Assembly (NCBI GenBank): GCA_907163375.1
Contig: CAJQUW010005306.1
Coordinates: 55,744 to 119,743 of the forward strand
Direction of reading: 5' to 3'
DNA from: Prostheceraeus crozeri
Taxonomy: Eukaryota; Platyhelminthes; Polycladida; Euryleptidae
Length of the DNA stretch: 64,000 nucleotides
Position numbers and translations under genes: made by a program. Shown piece after piece: positions 21,741 through 33,443 of this stretch (position 1 is the first letter of the stretch; the number at the start of each line of letters is the position of its first letter). The notes under the pieces are model-generated. The model was given only the letters and a program-made list of their open reading frames with translations. It did no database searches and was not told the origin of the DNA.

Positions 21741-22382
21741 AGTAATGGGAAGAAGACCGTTCCGGGACCACCATAAAATTCAAAAAAATACTATCTTTAA
21801 AAACGACATAAATTCATGAATTTGAACCCTCTTTCAGGTTTTTAAGACCTAAATACATGAATTTAGTTCATTTAAAAAGTACCATTTTTTCAATAAAATG
21901 GTATTTTTAAAAATGACATAAATTCATGAATTTGAACCCTTTTTCAGGTTTTTAAGACCTAAATTCATAAATTTAGGCGTTTTTAAAAATACCCAATTTT
22001 TTCAAATTTTTCAAAATCTCAAATTTGAGAAATACAATTTTACACCCCCCTTAAAATCATGACCGTACAAGGACACCAAAAATCATAAAAGTTAAGAATC
22101 TCAAATTTGAGATTAAGATTATTTTCTCTCTCTCTTAAATCATGACCGCTCCAGGTGTTTTAGTAATTCCTGTTGTTGCTACTGCTTTGAACTCAGATGA
22201 ACACTCAATTGTAGAGAACATCTGCTTCTCGCATTTATGAAGAAAAGCATTTCAATGTAAAGAGCTGTGACCTCCCACTCAAACATTTGAAAGGAAACAA
22301 TGTATGAAAGAACAAACAGCTGCTACACCCACTTAGACATTTGTAAGACGTGGAATATATATCCAGCAAATCCTGCTCCGGC
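21741..22382. repeat. Left terminal inverted repeat of element P
   Basis: 642 bp, against 534 bp on the right (50338-50871). The difference is about one unit of a 106-bp tandem subrepeat ('CATAAATTCATGAATTTGAAC' at about 21809 and 21915). It includes A/T runs, AATCTCAAATTTGAGA palindromes and, at 22152-22192, a fragment of the element's own membrane-protein gene. Confidence 0.9.
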
Positions 22383-23620
22383 TGCAATGCCGTGGACCAA
22401 TACACAACAACAATAATCGATATGGCTATTTCAAACAAATGTGCTGAAGACTTATTTAATTTAAAAGTGTTTCTTGTCAGTGAAGGTTGTGTCAAAACGC
22501 TCTCGTCATATATTTCTCAAAATGAGACAAGATTAATTTGAAGATAGAAGAAAACAATCGTTGCCAGGGAGGATGAGAAAATTGCGAGAGGAATTGAAGA
22601 GGAATATATTTGAGAGGCGTGAATTTACAGATTCTTTGAGTGATTTCATAGAGCCAAATGGTGGAGAGAATAATACAATTGTAAACTTACACAAATTCTT
22701 GTTGCATGAAAAAAGAAACAATTCACTCAGTGTTATGTGTAAAATTTTTATCGGTAAGCAAATCAACTATCTTCTATCTCTTTGTGATAATTACAAGACA
22801 TATTTTTATAGTCTCTTGAAGCAAATATCAATTACCGAAGTTTCATTTCAATTAGGTAAAATTAGCAGACAATTTTCCTATGCTTTGTAGGGTGTCTGTT
22901 TCTATTGTACTTTTAAAATCACGACCTAACGTTATCGGAAGATTGACTACAAAAGGATGGATAATTTTCATTGTGTAAAGAAATTATGTGACATTCCAAA
23001 TGATTCCATTCTTCTGTCAAACAATGGTGCGTCTTTTAACGAGAATACTGCGGTGACATATTCAATGGAAATTGGATGTGAATCCCCGCTTTGTTACTGC
23101 GACGGCCGCACGACACTTTATTTTCAATGTTTAGACCTATGCCATTATTTTCTTGAACAATGGTGCGCCATTCAGCTAAAATACTTCGCCATTCAACTAA
23201 TCAAATCACGTTCACGCGTTAACATTAGACGCGCTGTGAAGAAAATTTATCATTCTTGAAACCCCTCTGTTTTATATGCAATGTTATTTCCTGTTTTACA
23301 TGTACATGCAATTACTATGCCATTCAGCTAAAATACCGTGTTTCAACCAATTAGAACGCGTCCACAGCGTGGACAGAAATCCCATTGTTTAGAAAACTTG
23401 TATCTGTCTGTTTTATATGCAATGCTATTTCCTGTTTTATATGCAATGTTATTTCCTGTTGCACATGTAAATACAATAGAGTGTTTCAACCAATTAGAAC
23501 AAGTCCACACGTGGACAAATTTACATGTATTTTAATGTATGCAAAGTAAATTGAAATATCCATGTGTTGTTTTTAATTTCTCATTTACGGGAATATAATA
23601 GAAACATTTTGTCTTCTATA
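22383..23620 (+). other. Unassigned region inside P left end, two short open frames
   Basis: Frames at 22561-22890 (about 109 codons, charged, helical) and 22957-23259 (about 100 codons, Cys-rich) have no recognisable domain. The first may continue a frame at 22420-22541 across a frameshift. From 23265 to 23500 'TTATATGCAATGTTATTTCCTG' words repeat. The region has no counterpart at the right end, where the protease gene abuts the TIR, so it may be inserted DNA. Confidence 0.35.
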
Positions 23621-23622
23621 AA

Positions 23623-23745
23623 ATGAGCAAAATAAATGAATTTCTTAAATTATACGGCAAACAAACTACGAATTTCTATTTAAATAGAATTTCAGAAGAT
23701 TGTATTCAAAATATTTATTCAAAATATTTCTTTAAAAATGAATGA
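23623..23745 (+). pseudogene. Duplicate of the protease gene 5' end
   Basis: The 40-codon frame starts MSKINEFLKLYGKQTTNF, matching the start of the protease at 50309 (MSNMNEFLKLYGTQTTTNF), then diverges and stops. It reads inward like the true gene at the opposite end. The TIR may once have extended into the protease gene, with only this piece left on this side. It overlaps the next start codon by a few bases. Confidence 0.65.
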
Positions 23746-24425
23746 AACAAAAGTGGAAGAAACCTCAACGGGGAAGAAAATGGAAGAAAACGCAAAAATA
23801 TATCCTTCGTTATCATATGAACGTAGTTCTACTTTAATGGACATTGAAAAAATGAACAAAGAAAAACACAAAGATAGAGTTAGGTATATGAAAGATAAGG
23901 AATCTCAATTATTACTCAGACTAGAACATTATAAAAAATTAAGAAAGAGATGGACTAAAGTTAAGAATGTAACACAAAGAATTGGCATATTCTTAACAAT
24001 AAGTTTAGGTGCTTTAACAATTGTTATATCTTCAGGTGTTTTAATAATTCCAGTAGTTGCTACAGCTTTAACAGGTACGGGTGTTTTGCAACTTCACTTG
24101 TTACAATGTTAGATAAATCTTTAATAACTAAGAAACGAAAATCATTAAAACTAAGCATTTACATATTAAAGAAGTCTATGACAAATTACATTACTACTTT
24201 CAAAGAGTATGTGATGATAATGTTATTACGTTAGATGAGATTGAAAAATTTGATCAAATAGCTAATGAAGTAAATCAAATATCATTTCAATTACAGTCAG
24301 AAAAAGTTGATGATAAGAATAAACAGGATGGTAAAATTTCTAGTGAAGAAAATGATAAAATTTTTTTAGAAGAGCTAAAATCTTTAAGCGAAAATTTAAG
24401 CAAAACTTTATTAAACAAAACTTAA
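23738..24425 (+). pseudogene. Membrane/coiled-coil virion-type protein, frameshifted
   Basis: ATG 23738 lies in CTTTAAAAATG. The N-terminus is charged and helical (residues 25-85). A hydrophobic stretch follows around residues 90-118 (FLTISLGALTIVISSGVL, then IIPVVATAL). Two frameshifts (near 24080 and 24155) lead to a helical C-terminus ending at TAA 24423. The layout resembles helical membrane proteins seen in Polinton-like elements, without a known activity. A piece of its membrane segment is duplicated in both P TIRs. Confidence 0.55.
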
Positions 24426-24546
24426 AACGAGAAAACTTTAAACGAAAAGATGTCAGACAACAAAGCAATAAAAAAATAATTTGTTCAGTAAAATGTTTTT
24501 GTTGTATTCCAATGTTACCACAAAATTCAAATATTATATTTTAAAA

Positions 24547-25368
24547 ATGGATAAAATTAAAGCTGGTAATCAAAAAAGAATTAAACAATTAGAAAAGTTA
24601 ATAAAACAAAGAAATATTATGAAAGAAAATCATCTTTAACATAGAATGATAAAAGCTGGTATTCAATCTGATATGTTTGAAAAAATGCAGCAAACCGAGC
24701 AAGTAAAAACTGATTTTGAAAAAACTATGAAACCATTTAAAACTCTTGAAAAAGAACTCACAAATAATGATAAACAAATTGATATAACAGATCCAGAGCA
24801 CAAAACTATATTAGATGACTATGGATTACTAGAATCAAACATTAATAAGAAATTACCAAAATCTATGCAATTTGAACATTCTATTTCATTTATAGATGGA
24901 AAAAGAATACCTAGATTTTATCTCGGACAAAAAGAAATATTTCCACAACCTTTTCGAGGTTTAATTTTTTCACCAGATAAAACTCCTTTTAGTTTAGATA
25001 GAAATTTTGTTGATCTTTTAAGAGGAGCAGATTTAAATAATTATGCTGTAGAAGATCTCATAAAATATAAAGCTATGTTAGATAGAGTTGGTGCAGTAAA
25101 AACTCTTAGACGTTATAAACAATTAGAAAATTTATTATCATCGGGAATTAAAGTAGGAAAAGGTTTATCTGAAAAACAGAAAACAGAAACAACTGTATTT
25201 TTACCAGATGATCCACAAGAATTACTAAATAGATTAAATATTTTAATATCGGCAATAAAAGAAGGACATAATTCTAGTTTCAATGAAATTCATGCTATAT
25301 TGAAAAGACTGTTAGAAAAGAAGATTCTAAATGAAGAGGATTATAAAAGTATAACGGGACATCTCTGA
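24547..25368 (+). pseudogene. Conserved-type P protein of unknown function, one in-frame TAA
   Basis: ATG 24547 follows TATTTTAAAA. A TAA at 24639-24641 interrupts after 31 codons; the same frame then stays open for about 240 codons to 25368. The protein is lysine-rich and helical. It has a central segment (IPRFYLGQKEIFPQPFRGL, about 100 residues into the second part) and a C-terminal helical bundle (LLNRLNILISAIKEG...). It lies directly upstream of the penton-like gene, so a structural role is plausible but unproven. Confidence 0.5.
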
Positions 25369-25409
25369 TGTCTTTAAGGGCTTAGCCCGTAGCTGAAATA
25401 TGTTGTTTC

Positions 25410-25480
25410 TAATTTTTATCTACGATTTTTATCTACGATTTTTATTTATGATTTTTATCTATGATTTTTTTTTATAAAAA
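25410..25480. repeat. AT-rich 13-bp tandem repeat
   Basis: 'TTTTTATCTACGA' is repeated about four times between the upstream gene and the penton-like gene. Similar AT-rich tandem repeats occupy several other gene boundaries of P. Confidence 0.6.
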
Positions 25481-25523
25481 ATATTTCATAAATAAATATC
25501 TGTTTAAATTTTTTAGTTTAAAA

Positions 25524-26327
25524 ATGTCTTCGAGAGAATTATCATCAGTAGATTTTGACAAAGTTAATAATCATTTAGAAAATTTAACAGAGATTTTGTG
25601 TTCATCAATATTTAGTACGACGTTAAAAATTATAACAACTACTTCATCACACACTTGTAATTTAGAACCCATTCTACATTTAGAACAAAATAAAAATTAT
25701 CAAATTGCATTGACTAGCTTCTCTACATTTAACACTATTCAAAACGTTATCAAAGATGTGAATGATCAATTTAGATATTCTACTGATAAAGGCAAAACGT
25801 GGAAAATACTATCTTTTCTTCCTGGTTCTTACGAAGTTGAATCAATATCAAATGAAATTAAGAGACATTTAGGTATACCATTTAAAGATAAGAAACAATT
25901 ACATTTTGCAGTTGAACCGGCAGTTAATAAATTTTCTCTTACTTTAGACGAAAATCATCAAGTTGATTTTAATCATGATAGATCATTGTCAAAGCTTTTA
26001 GGATTTAATAAACAAACCTATAGTCAAGGTTATCATTTAGGTGAGAAGATTCCAAAAATAACTGAAATAAATTCAATTGTTATGCATTGTGACATTATTG
26101 AAGGAGGATATATAAATGGTAAATTGTCAAATTTAATATTCAGTTTTCCAGCTTTTACTGTACCCATTGGTTATAGACTAAATGTAATTCCCCAAACATT
26201 AATATATTTCCCTATTACAAGAAAAACTATTAACAACATTAACATTAGAATCACTGATGAGAAAGGACAAGAAATAAATTTTGGAGGTGAAGAGATTATC
26301 ATAGATCTTTTGGTTCGGGAGGTATAA
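25524..26327 (+). CDS. Penton-like minor capsid protein
   Basis: ATG 25524 (AGTTTAAAAATG) is preferred over an upstream in-frame start at 25461 because of the shared AAAATG context. The frame is intact, about 267 residues. The C-terminal region NNINIRITDEKGQEINFGGEEI with a following hydrophobic strand is the typical ending of Polinton minor capsid (penton base, single jelly-roll) proteins. The middle has SLSKLLGF, another recurrent word of this family. The last codons (REV, TAA) come from the first unit of a palindromic repeat at 26312, so the original C-terminus was overwritten. It sits in a virion cluster with the ATPase. Confidence 0.75.
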   Translation: MSSRELSSVDFDKVNNHLENLTEILCSSIFSTTLKIITTTSSHTCNLEPILHLEQNKNYQIALTSFSTFNTIQNVIKDVNDQFRYSTDKGKTWKILSFLPGSYEVESISNEIKRHLGIPFKDKKQLHFAVEPAVNKFSLTLDENHQVDFNHDRSLSKLLGFNKQTYSQGYHLGEKIPKITEINSIVMHCDIIEGGYINGKLSNLIFSFPAFTVPIGYRLNVIPQTLIYFPITRKTINNINIRITDEKGQEINFGGEEIIIDLLVREV

Positions 26328-26374
26328 ACTCCCGTTCGGGAGGTATAAACTCCCGTTCGAGAGGTATAAACTCC
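26312..26374. repeat. Three tandem copies of a 21-bp palindromic repeat
   Basis: The units start at 26312, 26333 and 26354. Each contains CGGGAG-GTATAAA-CTCCCG, a 6-bp stem with a 7-base loop (third copy slightly altered). They are GC-rich in an AT-rich setting, supply the penton stop codon and could act as a terminator-like hairpin. Confidence 0.85.
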
Positions 26375-26457
26375 CACGCGAAGCTAGAGAAGTTTAATTT
26401 TCTTCTTCTTCTTCTTTAAAAATAAAATAAAAATAAAAATAATTTTTTTTATTAAAA

Positions 26458-27222
26458 ATGATTGAACTACCCCCATTAAATAAAAAAAAATCAAATTTAA
26501 TCATCATCCAAATTTATCTAATAAAGTTTTATCAGTTATTTGTGGAAGATCAGGATGTGGAAAAACGTATCTATTATTTAAAATTTTAACGACTCCAAAT
26601 TTTTTGGATTATAACAATCTTATAATTTATACAACAACAGCAGAACAACCCGTCTATCAATTTTTAAAATATGGATTTGAAAATAATCTTAAAAAACAGC
26701 AATTGCTTCATTATTCAAAGAATATGAAAAATCTGAAGATGAAGAAGAAATAAGTTCGTGGTGTGAAGAAGAAGCAAAAAATAGTCAGTTACTAGAATCC
26801 AATAAAATAAGCATATTAAGATACAATTAATAGATCATAGTGGTAATATGCAAGATCCTACTAAACTAGATAAAACAATGAAACATTGTGTAATTTTTGA
26901 TGATTGTGTTAATGATAAAAATCAGTCAGTTCAGAGAAATTATTTTACAAGAGGTAGACATAATAACTGTAGTGTTTTTTATTTAACACAAAGTATGTAT
27001 TCATTATATGGAATTGTCATTACAAAGAATGCAAATATATTTATACTATTTGAAATAAATGCAAGAAACTTAAGTGATTTGTTATAAGATTTATGCGTAA
27101 GAAATAAAGATGAATTTAAACAATCGTGTAATAATGCTTGGTCAAAAGATTATGGATTTATCACAATTAATATTGATAAAAAAATTCTTGATAGAGTTAT
27201 GGAAGATTTGTTTACTGAGTAA
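26458..27222 (+). pseudogene. FtsK/HerA-type genome-packaging ATPase, broken
   Basis: It would pump DNA into capsids. Walker A is GRSGCGKT (about 26544-26567). Walker B is CVIFDDCVND (about 26890). The Polinton-typical sensor segment is YFTRGRHNNCSVFYLTQS. ATG 26458 follows TTTTTATTAAAA. Breaks are a frameshift in the A-run near 26490, frameshifts near 26700 and 26825, and an in-frame TAA at about 27085. The tail reads on to TAA 27220. The total length (about 250 codons) is normal for the family. Confidence 0.88.
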
Positions 27223-27259
27223 TAAAAAATTTTTATACTGAGTAATAAATAATAAAATT

Positions 27260-27350
27260 TTTATTCTAGACTGATTTAAATAATAAAAATTTTTTTCTAG
27301 ACTGATTTAAATAATAAAAATTTTTTTCTAGACGGATTTAAATAATAATA
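27260..27350. repeat. 31-bp tandem repeat between ATPase and polymerase
   Basis: 'CTAGACTGATTTAAATAATA' followed by a T-run recurs about three times, at the convergent 3' ends of the ATPase and polymerase genes. Confidence 0.6.
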
Positions 27351-27358
27351 AATAAACT

Positions 27359-30300
27359 TTAAAAAGGTTCAGTAGTTATTCCATCAGGCAAAATCTTTCT
27401 TTTATCATCAAATGGATCTAATGCTAATTTATGTTCCTCTTTTAAATACATTTTATGTTTCTTTGAATTAAGTCTATAATTACATGCTGTTTTTATTTCA
27501 TAATTAAATAATACATTTTTATAATCTTGAAATGTTATTTGATTAGCCACTGATACCTTTGAAATTCCTTTTAATGTTTTATGTGTTTTAATATTATTAG
27601 TTGTATTATAACAATAACATTTAGATTTTAAAAATATAGCTTCTGTTATGAAATCTTCATTTCCTTGTAGTTCATCTTTTACTTTACATAAATCAGAAGG
27701 ATGAATGATATCTTTTATTTTATCATTTTCTTTATCAAGTGAAGAATTATACGGTACTGTTAATTCTAAGAAAACAGAATCGGTATCTGTAAAGTGTAAT
27801 TTATAGTTTTTGCCATAAGCAGGTGCTAAATAATCATATATAAATTTATACATAAATAGTTTAGCTAATTCTAATATAGTGAATCTTATAAAATTAAACT
27901 TATCATGTTTTACGCTGATTCGACGTAAATGTACAGCACATAGATTATCACTAAATCTAGTAGTTCTTTTATATGTAGGTTTCCTTGTTAAATTTTGAAA
28001 CCTATCTCTATCATAAACTATTTCAATATTTTGTCTATTACGCACATTTTCTAAAGTCTTACCATAAAATGCATTATTCATTAATTTGAAGAACACGTTT
28101 CCAAAATCATCTTTATTTCTTTTAGCTACTTTACGTTTTTCAATATTGAACTCTATATAATTTTTTAACCATTTAGATTTTCTATACTCCAGCTTTCGAT
28201 GAATTTTAGTGAGAATCATTCCATGTTCTAAATACCAATCTAGCATTCTTCCTTCAACAACATACTTTCCTTTATTACCTTGTGTTAACATAAGTTTTTT
28301 TGTTGGTCTGTATTTCTTAGGCATTATAGACTTTTGATAATCTGAAAAATCTTCTATATTGGGAATTTTGTTTTCTGGACAGAAAGGACAATATTTTGTT
28401 GCACCTTTTATATAATCAGGATATGCTAAATCAACTTCATATATATAACCACAATTATTTTCACCATCATGTGTTTTTTGATAATCAAGAATATTACACC
28501 ATGTCATTTCACCTGTTGGTAATTTTTGTATCATGCAAGAAGAATATAAGCTATTAAAATCATAATATAACAAATATTTTTCTATCATGATTTCATTAAC
28601 TGCTGCTTGACTATCTTCATTTGATATAAGTCCTTCTATATTCTGATTAAACAATTTTATAAACTGATCGCTTTCTTCTGGAGATAAAGGTTTCATTATT
28701 CCATAATCATCGGGATTTACTTTTTTATTATAACACTTAACATATCTATTACCTAAAACTGATGAAACTCCACCTCTAATACCAGATTCAAAAAATAATA
28801 ATTTATCATATGTATTTTCTTTATAATGTTTAAGTTTAACGGACTTTGTCCTAGAGCCATCGGCTTGAACACCAGTATGTTTTAATCCTGCTAACCATGT
28901 TAAACCTGGTGTAGAATAACAATAACATGGATCTATTCCGTAATATTCTAAACACATGTCACGAAAGTTTTCAAAAAGATCAGCAAGGATTAATACATCT
29001 ATCTGAAGATATTTCATTGTATAATCATACATTGTTTTACAATTTAACTCTCTCCAATTTTTTTCAGCTTCTGCATAATCTTCTTCAGATAATTGTGATT
29101 GTTTTAATGTTGATTTAAATTTATTTATTAGAGGAAGTTGTTTTTCTTCCATAATTTTATTCACAGAATTAAAATCTCCAGTTATGTATTCATACGGAAA
29201 TATGCCTTTTAACGATTTTAAATTATATTTATTTAACATTTTACATTGTTCAGGTTTCAAAGTTTTTCCCATAACATCTAATGAATAAGGAGTAAAAAAA
29301 TCTAAATGCATCTAAAATTCTAATACAACCTAATTGCATTGAAAAATATTCTTCTTCTTGTTTACATAGTACATTTATTTGTTGTTGTTGTAATTTTTCA
29401 GATGAAAATAAATCTTTCATTATTAAATGGAAATCATATTTAGAACCATTATAGAAATATAGAGGAACAAAGTTATATCTAAATTTATTAGCATTAAGAT
29501 TACAAGAATTATGTGCTGCACCTCTATATAATCCATTTAGATGATCATGATCTTTTACTTTGTCGGCAGAGCCGCCGCTTCGCTTATCAAGATATCTACC
29601 TCTGCCAGTTTTATAATTATTTGTAAAAAATTTTCCACAGTGAAAACATTTTGTTTAATTATAAAAATGTTTTCTTTCTTCATCCGTTAATGGAAGCATT
29701 CGTATATTTGTTTCAAGCAATTGTGAAAAGCGACCTTGTAATTCTTCTACTTTCTTTGTAAACATTTCTGAACTATCTTCACCATAGTATTGATAATATT
29801 CTGATTTAAATAAATTAGGATAATTTGAGTGAATGTACATTCCCCAACATAATGGTTTTTGTTCAAATAAATATTTTTCTTTACTTTGCTCAGATGCACT
29901 TTTTTCATATTTACAAACCGAAGGTTCTACTTGGTCCGCACCATTATCAGAATCGGGCGAAGCACTAGAACCTTCGGTTTGATTTTGTGTTATGTTAACA
30001 TTATATGCTTCGAAATCACAATATATTGTAAAGGGTACTTTATTTTTGAAATACCATTTATTGTATTCTAAATAATCATCTTTAGGAAAAGTATTTTCAA
30101 CTGCTTCGTTTTGTTGACAATTCTCCAAATGTCTATTCATTTCCTCTTTAGGGAAAATTAGCATTATCTGAAGTTTTTGTAAATATAGAAACATCTTTAC
30201 ACAATATAAAATGACCCTGATAATATAATATATTCGCTTGTGCTGGTTGTTTTGTTTTTTCTAGTTTTTCAAATTTATCTTGATATATTTCATGTGTTAA

Positions 30301-31883
30301 GTCGATATATCTTTCTAAATCTTTTTTAGACTGTTGATAATTTTGATTTAATATTTGTAGCTGATAAATATATTCTTTATCATATTGTTCTTTATATTGT
30401 TGTTGACATTTTTTTAAACATTCACTTAATTCTTTATTGTCTTCATTATTTAATTCTTTATTGTCTTCATTATTTTCTTCATTTAATTTTTGTATTGTTT
30501 CTATCTTATTTTGATATTTATGACCATATTCTTGTACTAATATTTTTTTTTGTTGTTGATAATCTGTTTTACATTTTTGTAAACTTTTATTTAAATTTTC
30601 TAAGTTTTGTTGATATTCTAAAGATAAAGATGAATATTTGTAATTATAATCATCATTACGTCCTTTATAACTATTATGATTAATCATTATTGGTGATAGT
30701 GTTTCAACAATTTCAAATTTTTCAGTACATATTATTTTTCCTTGGTAAAAAATATTATGATGCATGTAATTTCCTCTTTTATTGTATACTATTTCTGATT
30801 GACATAAATTTTTATTATTCAAATAAAATTTTTTTGAATCTGAGTAAAGTGGAGTAATTTTACCAATAGAAACATAATTCACATTTAATTCAAAAACATT
30901 TACTTCTATTAAATTTTTATTCTTTTTATGAAACTTTGTTAACCTATTATAATCATATGGAATTCATCTAAACCATCCGAAAGATCAAACTCATTTATAT
31001 ATTCTCTTTTATTATAATGACTTAGTCTTTCTTTGTGATATTCTGCAGGATGTAAATGTGCTATAATACTCCACAGAAAACAATAATCATCTTAATTTTT
31101 TATGTTGATTATTTGTGGTGAACTGAAAGGTAAAGAAACATAACTACCACCAGTATTATTTTTATATTTATCAATTACTATTTTCTTAGATAGTATTTTA
31201 ACAAATCTCCAACCACATTCACGTAACTGGGCTTCAATTATACAATTTTCTAATTTAAGTATCATCGATTCAAATATGGGTTGTATATCATTTACATTAT
31301 GAATTTCTTGCGAATTTGTAAAATGTCCTTGTATTATTTCTTCAGGAATTCCATCAGGTCCATATTTTGTATAAAATACTTCTACATTCATATAACATTT
31401 GAAAGATTTCTTAAATATTTTGAAAAAGTTTTTTAATACATTATGAAAAGTTTCATCGGTTTCATTATGTTCAACAGTCTGATTAAATAAATATTTTATA
31501 TCTGTTTATGGCGAAGTCCTGGAAGACATCTCCCATGTCCCGTGTACAGCTTCATCTGTTTTTTTAATTTCGTTTCATTCATCCATTTCGTTAAATTTAT
31601 CTGTATCATTAAATAAATATCTTTCATCGGGTATGGACTCATCTTCACTATTAAAAACTTTTTTATATTCCGAATGTGAATAATCATCAAATATTTTTTT
31701 AACTTTTATATCAGTAGGCAATGTTTCTAGATAGTTTATATAATTATTTAATTTTAATATATTTCCTTCATCAACTCGATCAACATTTTGTAAATGCAAT
31801 TTACTTTGTAAATGAGATTGATAACTTCTTTTTGTTTGCAACTTTTTTTTACATAAGTTACAATAAAACTTGGTATTTTCCAT
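27359..31883 (-). pseudogene. polB: Protein-primed DNA polymerase B of element P, broken
   Basis: This replicative polymerase gene spans about 1,500 codons. From the start at 31883 it reads as follows. First comes a C2H2-like finger (FYCNLCKKKL...HLQSKLH). Next is the Polinton N-terminal region with LRECGWRFVKI and GGSYVSLP (31092-31391), then DDYCFLWSIIAHLHP. A long K/Q-rich coiled coil (about 30300-30620) precedes Exo I, FTIYCDFEAYN (about 30020). Exo II is SKYDFHLIM. The polymerase core 27359-29311 is intact. In that core, motif A is YYDFNSLYSSCM, motif B is LMNNAFYGKTLEN and motif C is FTDTDSVFLEL. Breaks include in-frame TAAs near 31092 and 29655, a T-run frameshift near 29300 and frameshifts near 30160, 30960 and 31400-31570. 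It reads opposite to the virion genes. Confidence 0.9.
29914..29981. repeat. 16-bp inverted repeat inserted in polB
   Basis: The arms CAAACCGAAGGTTCTA (29914-29929) and its complement (29966-29981) enclose a 36-base GC-richer spacer. It lies in frame just after the Exo I motif and adds a Ser/Asp/Gly-rich loop absent from the family layout. Confidence 0.7.
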
Positions 31884-32008
31884 TTTTTTATTTTTAAAGA
31901 AAAAATTTGTGTTTTAATTTTAGATATAAACATTCTAATATCAAGGTCTGGAGAGTTATTTTATATTATTATATATTTCACGTTCTTTAGTTATTTTATT
32001 TTCTTTGT

Positions 32009-32100
32009 CACATTAAGTTTTATCACATTAAGTATTATCACATTAAGTTTTATCACATTAAGTTTTATCATATTAAGTTTTATCATATAACGTTTTATCA
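32009..32100. repeat. 15-bp tandem repeat
   Basis: 'ACATTAAGTTTTATC' repeats about six times between the polymerase start and the next minus-strand gene, running into that gene's last codons (KTLYDKT). Confidence 0.75.
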
Positions 32101-33443
32101 AAAGATAATTTAAATTTTTTTTCACTAACTATCGATTCTTCATCATCATCATAAATTAATTCTTCATCATCATCATAAATTGATTCTTCAACATCATAAA
32201 TTACACTTTTTGGTATAGGATGCCATTCCCTGATAGGAATATCTAATTCCAAATTATATTTATTATTTGATAATAATATAATAGTGAAAAATATTGGTCT
32301 TTGATCTTTTTTGGAAAATTTAATAACACCAATATAATCTGAATCATTTTTAGTTTTTATTAAAGATGATAAAATTTTAAATTGATTAGATGTAAATCCT
32401 AATTTAAATTTTTTAGACCCGACACATAGTTGTCTAACAGTATCTTCAACTATTCCATCATTATTATTTTCAATTGTAAGAAAATTAAATTTAGATAAAT
32501 TTTGATTATATGTAGTATTAATATCATGTTGTGATATGAATTTTTCTTCACTTAAATTTTTATAATTACTAATATTATTATAATCTTTGTTACCATTCAC
32601 ACCTTTTTCAGATGTTCCAGAATCATCATCTATATTATCATCATCTACATTATCATCATCATTATTATTATAAGATTCTTTAAAATTCACATTTTCATGA
32701 TTTTTAAATTTTTTATTAATTTTAGAATTTTTATCAGTGTCTAAAGTTTTATACGGTGTTGTCCACATGTAAATTTTTTCTTGTTGAGCTAACCCATTTA
32801 TGTAAGATTTTAATAAATTAATATTTAAATTTGAATATAAACCTATATATGTATCATCATCATATCTTTGTGGCATTTCTAATGTTTCTTGTTTATAAAT
32901 AGTATCTCTATAATATACTTGACATAATAATTCTTCGTTATGCTTTTTACTCTCGATATGAATATTATATTGGTTTTGTTCATCAACAAATAATCTTATT
33001 TTTTCTTTGGAAAAAGATTTTAATTTTTTAACTAATTCTTTAATGTTGATATAATTAATAATTTTATTTTCTATCCACTCAGTATTACTAATAGGTAAAA
33101 CTGCTCTAATGAATCCATACACATTATTATGACCAATGATTACCATATTTTTTTTGTTAAGTTCAACGTATGCAACATAATTATACTTACTTACTATATC
33201 CATAAATTTAATAAATGGGTCGCCTGGGAAAATGCAATAATTCGTTTCTATAGATGGTAAACCTTTAGTCTGTTCTCTAAATATTTCGGCTTCTAATTGA
33301 AACAAAAGATTAACATCTATACATGGATTTGTAACAGTATTATTATTATCAAAACATTTATTTTCAAATCCCGTTGATCTCGTCGAATAGGAAGAACAGG
33401 ATGAAACGGGCGAATATAATTTTTTTAAATTTGGATTTTCCAT
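32073..33443 (-). CDS. 456-residue P protein of unknown function
   Basis: Intact frame from ATG 33443 (leader ATAAAAAAATG, the same as the polymerase start). It has two folded-looking halves (about residues 60-215 and 330-420) separated by an Asn/Asp-rich linker with DDDNVDDDN repeats, and ends in acidic YDDDEE repeats. I do not recognise a domain. The bipartite beta-alpha pattern and the position behind the polymerase allow a DNA-clamp-like guess, but nothing in the sequence proves it. It is the only long minus-strand P gene without a break. Confidence 0.6.
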   Translation of the reverse strand: MENPNLKKLYSPVSSCSSYSTRSTGFENKCFDNNNTVTNPCIDVNLLFQLEAEIFREQTKGLPSIETNYCIFPGDPFIKFMDIVSKYNYVAYVELNKKNMVIIGHNNVYGFIRAVLPISNTEWIENKIINYINIKELVKKLKSFSKEKIRLFVDEQNQYNIHIESKKHNEELLCQVYYRDTIYKQETLEMPQRYDDDTYIGLYSNLNINLLKSYINGLAQQEKIYMWTTPYKTLDTDKNSKINKKFKNHENVNFKESYNNNDDDNVDDDNIDDDSGTSEKGVNGNKDYNNISNYKNLSEEKFISQHDINTTYNQNLSKFNFLTIENNNDGIVEDTVRQLCVGSKKFKLGFTSNQFKILSSLIKTKNDSDYIGVIKFSKKDQRPIFFTIILLSNNKYNLELDIPIREWHPIPKSVIYDVEESIYDDDEELIYDDDEESIVSEKKFKLSFDKTLYDKT

